Part shown: positions 1-4,655 of the stretch, piece after piece
Position numbering within the stretch: the stretch's first letter is position 1
Layout: each line of letters starts with the position of its first letter
DNA from: Clostridia bacterium
GTDB lineage: Bacteria > Bacillota > Clostridia > Oscillospirales > CAG-272
DNA: 6,136 bases
NCBI GenBank assembly: GCA_017411935.1
Contig: JAFQPC010000184.1
Span: 1-6,136, forward strand
Direction: 5' to 3'
Made by a program: the position numbers and the translations under genes
Notes under the pieces: model-generated
Told to the model about the DNA's origin: nothing
The model's database searches: none
Seen by the model: only the letters and a program-made list of their open reading frames with translations

Positions 1-51
1 GATAACGCGGCGGGAATTGCACTTCTTTGCCGTGCCGAAGCCCTGAAATAA
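1..51 (+). CDS. C-terminal end of an unidentified upstream gene (partial)
   Basis: The first 16 codons of the window read as an open frame ending in TAA at 49-51, giving the tail DNAAGIALLCRAEALK. The frame ends 27 bases before the xseA start, on the same strand and with similar codon choice, so it is probably the 3' end of the preceding gene of the same operon. In Bacillus and Clostridia the gene in this position is often folD or nusB, but this tail does not resemble the usual C-termini of either (a GGVGPMT-type end for FolD, an FVNGVL-type end for NusB). The fragment is too short to name, and a chance open frame of this length cannot be excluded. Confidence 0.45.
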   Translation, partial: DNAAGIALLCRAEALK

Positions 52-65
52 TCGAAAATGTGCGT

Positions 66-72
66 AAAGGAG
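66..72 (+). promoter_or_regulatory. Ribosome binding site of xseA, which decides its start
   Basis: AAAGGAG lies 6 bases before the ATG at 79. An in-frame ATG also exists at 58, upstream of this site, but it has no Shine-Dalgarno sequence at the right distance and would put the ribosome binding site inside the coding region. The ATG at 79 also gives a protein beginning MNQNQNIPAFTV, which fits where XseA proteins normally start. Confidence 0.8.
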
Positions 73-78
73 AGAAGA

Positions 79-1308
79 ATGAACCAAAATCAGAATATTC
101 CCGCCTTTACGGTGACCGATCTTAATCGGTATATTAAATCCTTATTTTCTTCCGACGAGGTGCTCTCGGCAGTCGTCGTACGCGGAGAGATCTCAAATTT
201 CAAGACGCATACGAGCGGACATCTCTATTTTACGCTCAAGGATGAGGGCGGAGAGCTTTCCGCCGTGATGTTCCGTGCCGATGCCGCGCGACTTGCGTTC
301 CGACCAATGAACGGGATCCGCGTGCTCATCTACGGAACGGTCGACTTTTATGAAAAGAGCGGTCGGGTGCAGCTCTACGCACGCACGATGATGGCAGATG
401 GGGCAGGCGCAATGGCGCAGGCGTACGAACGTCTCAAACGACAGCTCGAAGCCGAGGGACTTTTCTCAGAAACGAGAAAACGTCCGCTTCCCACCTTTCC
501 CGAACGTATCGGCGTCATTACAGCGCCTACGGGAGCAGCGATCCGAGATATTCTCAATATCACGGGACGACGCTATCCGCAAGCCAAGATCGTCATCTAT
601 CCCTCGCTGGTTCAAGGACCCGATGCCCCTGCAATGCTTCGCTCGGGCGTGGAATATTTCAATGCCACCGAATCCTGCGACGTGATCATTCTCGGACGTG
701 GCGGCGGTTCGATGGAAGACCTTTGGGCATTCAACGACGAAGCACTTGTGCGTGCCGTTGCGGCATCCAAGATCCCTGTCATTTCGGCAGTCGGACACGA
801 AACCGATTTTACGCTCTGCGACTTTGCGGCAGACCGACGCGCTCCAACACCCTCGGCGGCGGCAGAGCTTGCCGTACCCGACGGCGCGGTGCTTCGCGGT
901 AAGATGGGTGAGCTTTTCATACAGCTTTCTCGCTCGATGGAGAAACGCTTAGATATTGCGCAATTTTCGCTCGATGCACGAAAGCAAACCTTGATACTTC
1001 TTTCTCCCGAGGGAAAGCTCGAGCGAAACCGTAAGGAGCTGACCTATGCGTCAGAGGGGATCGAACGAGCCATCGCAGCGCTCCTTTCGAGAGAACAAGC
1101 GCGGCTTTGTGCGGCAGTTGAACAGCTCGGCGCACTCAATCCTCTCGCGATCTTACAGCGCGGATATAGCGCCGTACGAAGCGGAGAGGGAAGAATGATC
1201 GGATCGGTCGAGGAGCTTTCGGTCGGACAGACGGTCGAAGTGATCCTGCGCGACGGTGTCGTGCGAGCTGAGATCCAAGAAACGCGAAGAGAGGATTTGA
1301 AAAAATGA
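79..1308 (+). CDS. xseA: Exodeoxyribonuclease VII large subunit
   Basis: Catalytic subunit of exonuclease VII, a cytoplasmic enzyme that degrades single-stranded DNA from both ends into short acid-soluble oligonucleotides and works in repair together with several XseB copies. The 409-residue protein has the family order: an N-terminal OB-fold DNA-binding domain (about residues 8-105, starting FTVTDLNRYIK), then the catalytic domain. The catalytic domain carries RGGGSMEDLWAF (R207 onward) and SAVGHETDFTLCDFAADRRAPTPSAA (S236 to A261) with H240, E241, D243 and D252-R254; these are the hallmark motifs. A charged helical stretch (about 275-350) and a small C-terminal beta segment (LNPLAILQRGYS onward) follow. 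It is shorter than the E. coli protein (about 456 residues), mostly in the helical region, which is common in Clostridia. Its TGA overlaps the xseB ATG as ATGA, pointing to coupled translation and a fixed subunit supply. The start is the ATG at 79, not the in-frame ATG at 58. Confidence 0.97.
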   Translation: MNQNQNIPAFTVTDLNRYIKSLFSSDEVLSAVVVRGEISNFKTHTSGHLYFTLKDEGGELSAVMFRADAARLAFRPMNGIRVLIYGTVDFYEKSGRVQLYARTMMADGAGAMAQAYERLKRQLEAEGLFSETRKRPLPTFPERIGVITAPTGAAIRDILNITGRRYPQAKIVIYPSLVQGPDAPAMLRSGVEYFNATESCDVIILGRGGGSMEDLWAFNDEALVRAVAASKIPVISAVGHETDFTLCDFAADRRAPTPSAAAELAVPDGAVLRGKMGELFIQLSRSMEKRLDIAQFSLDARKQTLILLSPEGKLERNRKELTYASEGIERAIAALLSREQARLCAAVEQLGALNPLAILQRGYSAVRSGEGRMIGSVEELSVGQTVEVILRDGVVRAEIQETRREDLKK

Positions 1309-1553
1309 AAGAAATCAATGAAAATAAAGAAATGATATTAGAAGAGGCAATGAAGCGACTCGACGAAATTTTAGCGTCGCTCAATCAGGAAAACGTCGAC
1401 CTCGATGAGGCAATGAAGCTCTACGAGGAGGGCGTGCGCACGGTCGCGTTTTGTCAGAAAAAGCTGACCGAGGCGGAACGGAAGATCAGCCTCTTGAAGA
1501 TCACCTCGGACGGAGAGCTTGTCGAAGAGCCCTTTGCGGCAACCGAGGCATAA
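1305..1553 (+). CDS. xseB: Exodeoxyribonuclease VII small subunit
   Basis: Small helical partner of XseA; several copies bind the helical arm of the large subunit and are needed for a functional exonuclease VII. The 82-residue product shows the conserved family pattern: an EEAMKRLDEILASL helix (about residues 14-27), the turn around ENVDLDEAMKLYEEGV (29-44), and a second helix with CQKKLTEAERKISLL (50-64). The length equals the usual size of about 80 residues. The start ATG at 1305 overlaps the xseA stop, with GAGG at 1291-1294 as a modest ribosome binding site 10 bases upstream, so reinitiation after xseA is likely. A later in-frame Met at residue 10 has no ribosome binding site and is less likely. 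The last dozen residues are acidic and poorly conserved. The stop codon TAA is part of the next gene's ribosome binding site. Confidence 0.95.
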   Translation: MKEINENKEMILEEAMKRLDEILASLNQENVDLDEAMKLYEEGVRTVAFCQKKLTEAERKISLLKITSDGELVEEPFAATEA

Positions 1554-1557
1554 GGAG
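1552..1557 (+). promoter_or_regulatory. Ribosome binding site of ispA overlapping the xseB stop
   Basis: AAGGAG shares its first two bases with the xseB TAA and sits 7 bases before the ATG at 1565. This fixes the ispA start, although the reading frame is open further upstream inside xseB to an ATG at 1451. That upstream extension would overlap most of the second half of xseB and adds residues unlike any prenyl synthase. Confidence 0.8.
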
Positions 1558-1564
1558 ATCCACG

Positions 1565-2464
1565 ATGAAAGACAGTATGCTGGAATTGAAGAAAATCATA
1601 GCAAAAGAAGCCGAAAAGGTCGAGGCAGCGCTCGAAGCTTACGGACAGAGTCCCGATGAGGATCTGCAGATCCTCTTTGATGCCGAAGCCTATTCCTTGC
1701 TCGGCGGCGGAAAGCGGATCCGTCCGTTTCTCGTCAACGAGGTCTGCCGAATGCTCGGCGGCGACGAGCATGCGTCGATGCCCTTTGCTTGCGCGCTCGA
1801 AATGATCCATACCTATTCGCTCATTCACGACGATCTGCCCTGTATGGATGACGACGATCTGCGCCGTGGAAAGCCGACCAATCATAAAAAGTTTGGCTAC
1901 GCCAACGCACTTCTGGCGGGGGACGCTCTGCTGACCAAAGCATTTTTCGTTGCGTCTTCGAACCCTTACACCGACCGTGCTACCGCCGCGGACGCAGTGG
2001 TGCTGCTCTCTGAGGCAGCAGGCGAGATCGGTATGATCGGCGGACAGATCATGGATCTTGCGGGAGAGCATACGAAGCTGTCCCTTGAAAAATTGCACCG
2101 ACTTCATTCGATGAAGACGGGCGCGCTGATTCGCGTTGCCGTCGAGCTTGGCTGTCTTGCGGCAGGATATGCGAAAGAGAGCGCGGAAATGGCGGCAACG
2201 GTCGCCTATGCCAAGAAGATCGGGCTTGCGTTTCAGGTCATCGACGATATTCTCGACGTGACGGGCAGCGAAGCCGAGCTTGGAAAGAGCGTTGGCGGTG
2301 ATGCCGACCACGAAAAGACGACCTTCCTTTCCTACTACGACGTGGAGGGCGCAAAGGAGTATGCCGCAAGCCTTACGGCAGAGGCAATTTCGGCGATTTC
2401 TGAGCTGAAGAATTCCGAGGTGCTGACCGACCTTGCCGTGTATCTTTTGGAACGAACCTATTAA
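1565..2464 (+). CDS. ispA: Short-chain polyprenyl diphosphate synthase, probably farnesyl diphosphate synthase
   Basis: All-helical cytosolic enzyme that condenses isopentenyl diphosphate with dimethylallyl and geranyl diphosphate, most likely to farnesyl diphosphate, the precursor of undecaprenyl carrier lipid and other isoprenoids. The 299 residues match the family size. Visible motifs are GGGKRIRP (47-54), which binds isopentenyl diphosphate; the first aspartate-rich motif DDLPCMDDDD (89-98), with the two-residue insertion typical of bacterial FPP and type II GGPP synthases; RRGKPTNH (100-107); MKTGALI; FQVIDDILD with the second aspartate motif D227, D228, D231; and a Lys-Ser pair in LGKSVGGD. 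Tyr84, five residues before the first motif, favours the C15 product, but product length cannot be settled by eye. It is 11 bases from xseB and 12 bases from tlyA. dxs, which follows ispA in Bacillus and many Clostridia, is not here. Confidence 0.94.
   Translation: MKDSMLELKKIIAKEAEKVEAALEAYGQSPDEDLQILFDAEAYSLLGGGKRIRPFLVNEVCRMLGGDEHASMPFACALEMIHTYSLIHDDLPCMDDDDLRRGKPTNHKKFGYANALLAGDALLTKAFFVASSNPYTDRATAADAVVLLSEAAGEIGMIGGQIMDLAGEHTKLSLEKLHRLHSMKTGALIRVAVELGCLAAGYAKESAEMAATVAYAKKIGLAFQVIDDILDVTGSEAELGKSVGGDADHEKTTFLSYYDVEGAKEYAASLTAEAISAISELKNSEVLTDLAVYLLERTY
1658..1675. repeat. 18-bp perfect palindrome inside ispA
   Basis: GAGGATCTGCAGATCCTC reads identically on both strands, with no spacer. 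It lies about 95 bases into ispA and encodes part of residues 32-37 (around DEDLQIL). As RNA it could form a 7-bp stem closed by a UGCA loop. The encoded residues fall in a variable part of the family, so the protein does not demand this sequence. Function is unknown, and chance is possible. Confidence 0.6.
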
Positions 2465-2476
2465 GTTTGGAGTATT

Positions 2477-3259
2477 ATGAGAGTTGACGTGTATTTGACG
2501 GCGGCAGGACATACTGCCAGCCGAAAGAAAGCGCAGGATCTGATCGATGCGGGCGCAGTAAAAATCGACGGCGTACCCGTCAAAAAGGCGTCCTCGCCCA
2601 TCAACGAGGCACTGCCGCACGAGGTGGAGATCGAGCAGGTCTTCAAATACGTCAGCCGCGGCGGAATGAAGCTGGAAGCGGCACTCGATGCCTTTCATAT
2701 CAGCGTCAACCGCAAAAAAGCCGTCGACGTCGGTGCGTCCACGGGCGGATTTACCGACTGCCTTCTGCAACGCGGAGCGAAACGTGTCTATTCGATCGAC
2801 GCAGGCATCGGACAACTGCACGAAAGCCTGCGAGAGGACAAACGAGTGCGCTGTATCGAGCAGTTTAACGCGCGCAATCTGAGTATTGAGACGACCGAGG
2901 GCGCTTGCGATCTCGCAGTCACCGACGTTTCCTTTATCTCGCAAACCTATCTGATACCGCAGATCGCCTCGGTATTGAAGTCGGGCGGGGAATTTGTCAG
3001 TCTTATCAAACCGCAGTTCGAGGCAGGAAAAAGCGCGCTCGGGAAAAACGGAGTCGTACATAACGGCGCGTATCGCTTCCTTGCCGTCAAACGAGTGCTC
3101 GAATGCGCGGCAGTCAATGGGCTTGACTGTATCGGAGTCATTCCGTCCCCCATTGAGGGCGGCGACGGTAATAAAGAATACCTCGCGTATTTTATCAAAC
3201 GAACGGCAATCGCGCCGAGCGTGGACGATGCAATGCTTCGCCGCATCACGGCAAGATAA
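2477..3259 (+). CDS. tlyA: TlyA family rRNA (cytidine-2'-O)-methyltransferase
   Basis: SAM-dependent 2'-O-methyltransferase that modifies cytidine in rRNA (23S C1920 and, in type II enzymes, also 16S C1409, E. coli numbering); in mycobacteria its loss gives capreomycin resistance. Some homologues are annotated as hemolysins, which is probably secondary. The 260-residue protein has an N-terminal S4 RNA-binding domain (about 1-58, MRVDVYLTAAGHTASRKKAQ) and an FtsJ/RrmJ-like Rossmann domain: SAM motif DVGASTGGFTDCLL (84-97), TDVSFIS (149-155), IKPQFEAGK (177-185) and GNKEYLAYF (231-239). The catalytic K-D-K-E set reads K65, D150, K178 and E234, with the same spacing as K69, D154, K182 and E238 recalled for M. 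tuberculosis TlyA. The start ATG at 2477 has GGAG at 2469-2472, a close spacing of 4 bases. Whether it is type I or II is not resolved. No truncation is seen. Confidence 0.94.
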   Translation: MRVDVYLTAAGHTASRKKAQDLIDAGAVKIDGVPVKKASSPINEALPHEVEIEQVFKYVSRGGMKLEAALDAFHISVNRKKAVDVGASTGGFTDCLLQRGAKRVYSIDAGIGQLHESLREDKRVRCIEQFNARNLSIETTEGACDLAVTDVSFISQTYLIPQIASVLKSGGEFVSLIKPQFEAGKSALGKNGVVHNGAYRFLAVKRVLECAAVNGLDCIGVIPSPIEGGDGNKEYLAYFIKRTAIAPSVDDAMLRRITAR

Positions 3260-3277
3260 CCGTTGAAGTTAGTAACG

Positions 3278-3285
3278 AAAGGGTG
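3278..3285 (+). promoter_or_regulatory. Probable ribosome binding site of nadK (GTG start)
   Basis: AAAGGGTG lies in the 35-base tlyA-nadK gap, the longest gap in the window. The core AAAGGG ends 11 bases before the GTG at 3295, a longer spacing than for the other genes. No better start exists: the protein from this GTG begins MKKVALITNF, the usual beginning of NAD kinase, and no in-frame ATG lies near it. Confidence 0.6.
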
Positions 3286-3294
3286 TAAACAACA

Positions 3295-4164
3295 GTGAAA
3301 AAAGTAGCTTTGATTACCAATTTTAATATTTCCGAAAAGCTTGTGGCAGGAATGCAGGTGGCAGAGCGTCTCATCGGTCGGGTCGAAGAAATTATGATCC
3401 CCGTTACCTATAAGGACCGTATTCTGCGCAACCAAAGCCATAAAAAGGAATTTGGATACTATACGCCCGAGGAGATCTATACGAAGGCGGAGCTCATCAT
3501 CGCCCTCGGCGGCGACGGCGCAATGCTTGACGTTGCACGAAGAGCCGCCCCCGCGGGAATCCCGATCCTTGGAATCAATATGGGACGCATCGGTTATATG
3601 ACCGAAATGGAAATGGATGAGCTGGAGCTTCTCGATCGCGTCTTTGACGGAAGCTACCGTATCGACGAGCGAACGATGCTTCGCGCCGAGGTGCTTTCAT
3701 CGAGCGGACAGAGCAAGTTTTCGGCATACGCGCTCAATGAAGCTACCATTACCAACGGCTCGGCAGCACGCATCGTCGACCTCGAGCTTTCGGATGGCGA
3801 CGAGCTGATCTATACATACCGTGCCGACGGACTTCTTGTGGCAACGCCCACGGGCTCGACCGCATATTCGCTCTCAGCGGGCGGACCGATCGTTGATCCC
3901 AAGCTCTCATGCTTCTGTGTGACACCGATCTGTCCACACTCTCTGCTCGCACGACCGCTTGTGTTCCCCGATACGGCAAAGCTGAGGATCAAAAATATCT
4001 GCAATCGCGAAAAAGTGCTTCACCTTACGGTCGACGGCAGAGGAACCTTTGATCTCTATTTCGGAGATACCGTGCAGATCACGCGTGCCGAGAGAACCGT
4101 CAAGCTTCTTCGAATGAAGGACGAGAGCTTTTATACGAAAATTCGTATGAAAAAATTTTTGTAA
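3295..4164 (+). CDS. nadK: NAD kinase (ATP or polyphosphate dependent)
   Basis: Cytosolic kinase that phosphorylates the 2'-hydroxyl of the adenosine ribose of NAD to make NADP, the only de novo NADP source in most bacteria. The 289-residue product shows the family signatures: an N-terminal beta strand KKVALITNF, the GGDGAMLDVAR motif (72-82) with the catalytic Asp74, GINMGRIGYMTEME, the NEATI motif with N148 and E149 that binds NAD, and the glycine-rich PTGSTAYSLSAGGPIVDP (185-202), followed by TPICPHSL with His215. The C-terminus (FYTKIRMKKFL) is complete. Start is GTG with a weakly spaced ribosome binding site, so expression may be lower than its neighbours or coupled to tlyA. Two extra cysteines, C206 and C208, precede the commonly seen C213. 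Placement between tlyA and argR is usual in Clostridia but not in Bacillus. Preference for ATP or polyphosphate cannot be told. Confidence 0.96.
   Translation: MKKVALITNFNISEKLVAGMQVAERLIGRVEEIMIPVTYKDRILRNQSHKKEFGYYTPEEIYTKAELIIALGGDGAMLDVARRAAPAGIPILGINMGRIGYMTEMEMDELELLDRVFDGSYRIDERTMLRAEVLSSSGQSKFSAYALNEATITNGSAARIVDLELSDGDELIYTYRADGLLVATPTGSTAYSLSAGGPIVDPKLSCFCVTPICPHSLLARPLVFPDTAKLRIKNICNREKVLHLTVDGRGTFDLYFGDTVQITRAERTVKLLRMKDESFYTKIRMKKFL
4133..4160. repeat. AT-rich inverted repeat followed by an A6T5 tract, upstream of argR
   Basis: ATACGAA and TTCGTAT (4133-4139 and 4142-4148) are perfect inverted arms separated by two A. One base later comes AAAAAATTTTT (4150-4160). The element lies in the last codons of nadK and ends 18 bases before the argR start. 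The 18 bases at 4146-4163 resemble the left half of an ARG box (TGAAT-type half site) but match the right half poorly. It could be an ArgR operator, a weak internal promoter, or only the consequence of Lys, Phe and Met codons at the NadK C-terminus. The stem is too weak and the T run too far away for a convincing terminator. Confidence 0.35.
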
Positions 4165-4178
4165 AACCGGAGACTGGG

Positions 4179-4634
4179 ATGAAATCAGAAAGACAAAACA
4201 GAATTTTGGAGCTGGTTGCCAAATATGAGATCGAAACACAGGAAGAAATGATCGAACGACTGCGCAAGGAAGGGTATGCGGTCACACAGGCAACCGTGTC
4301 GCGTGACCTCAAGGAATTAAAACTTTCCAAAGCCCTCACAGCGCGCGGAACTTATCGCTATTGCGTGGGAACGAACCGCAATCCTGCGGGAAGCGTCCGC
4401 CTCAATAACGCGATGGTCGATTCGATCGTCAGCGTCAATTATTCGATGAATAATATCGTCATTAAAACCTATCCCGGAATGGCATCCGCAGTGGCATCTT
4501 CGGTCGATTCGCTGAATATGCACAGCGTGCTCGGTTGCGTCGCGGGAGACGACACGATCATCATCGTCACGACCGACGCCGAGAGCTCGATCGAGATCAG
4601 TACGAAGCTTCGGGAGCTGATGAAAACCTTTTAA
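4179..4634 (+). CDS. argR: Arginine repressor ArgR/AhrC
   Basis: Hexameric transcription factor that, with bound L-arginine, represses arginine biosynthesis and can activate arginine catabolism by binding ARG boxes. The 151 residues are the usual length. The N-terminal winged helix-turn-helix (about 1-70) has the recognition helix TQATVSRDLKEL (36-47), with S41 and R42 at the key DNA-contact positions. The C-terminal oligomerisation and arginine-binding domain (about 80-151) contains YPGMASAVASSVDS and GCVAGDDTIIIV (119-130); D124 and D125 belong to the conserved arginine-contacting GDDT motif. The start ATG has GGAG at 4169-4172, 6 bases upstream, and lies 14 bases after nadK. No arginine genes are in the window, so its targets are elsewhere. 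The position beside recN is conserved from Bacillus (ahrC-recN) onward. In some genomes paralogues exist; this copy looks complete and functional. Confidence 0.96.
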   Translation: MKSERQNRILELVAKYEIETQEEMIERLRKEGYAVTQATVSRDLKELKLSKALTARGTYRYCVGTNRNPAGSVRLNNAMVDSIVSVNYSMNNIVIKTYPGMASAVASSVDSLNMHSVLGCVAGDDTIIIVTTDAESSIEISTKLRELMKTF

Positions 4635-4645
4635 CCCTAATCGTT

Positions 4646-4652
4646 GAGGTGA
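4646..4652 (+). promoter_or_regulatory. Strong ribosome binding site of recN
   Basis: GAGGTGA is an unbroken match to the anti-Shine-Dalgarno complement. Its GAGG core is 6 bases before the ATG at 4656, within the 21-base argR-recN gap. It fixes the recN start, whose first residues MIQSLHIENIAVV are the expected RecN N-terminus. Confidence 0.75.
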
Positions 4653-4655
4653 GAT

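Noticed and set aside
58..78. Alternative in-frame xseA start at 58
   Set aside because: No ribosome binding site precedes it, and AAAGGAG at 66-72 serves the ATG at 79.
115..130. ACCGAT-CTTA-ATCGGT hairpin early in xseA
   Set aside because: Only 6-bp arms, a size common by chance, and it encodes the well-conserved TDLNRY segment, so coding constraint explains it.
1451..1564. Upstream extension of ispA to the ATG at 1451
   Set aside because: It would overlap xseB in another frame, and the added residues do not resemble prenyl synthases. The ATG at 1565 has a strong, well-spaced AAGGAG.
1454..3061. A 535-codon open frame on the minus strand across ispA and tlyA
   Set aside because: ispA and tlyA are in the same frame and the antisense codons line up exactly with theirs. 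The frame stays open only because these genes avoid TTA, CTA and TCA codons. The translation has no recognisable domain, while the sense strand encodes two clear families.
4133..4160. Intrinsic terminator at the end of nadK
   Set aside because: The stem would be about 6 bp with only two G-C pairs, and the T run is separated from it by a G and six A. argR follows after 14 bases in an evidently continuous operon.
4438..4454. Inverted repeat ATTATTC-GAT-GAATAAT inside argR as a possible ARG box
   Set aside because: The half sites are in the opposite order to an ARG box (TGAAT then ATTCA). Repeats with 7-bp arms and short spacers are expected a few times per 6 kb by chance, and the site is within conserved coding sequence.
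4586..4595. CTCGATCGAG palindrome in argR
   Set aside because: Ten bp is short, and CTCGATCG recurs through the genes as a product of the favoured CTC, GAT and CGT codons.
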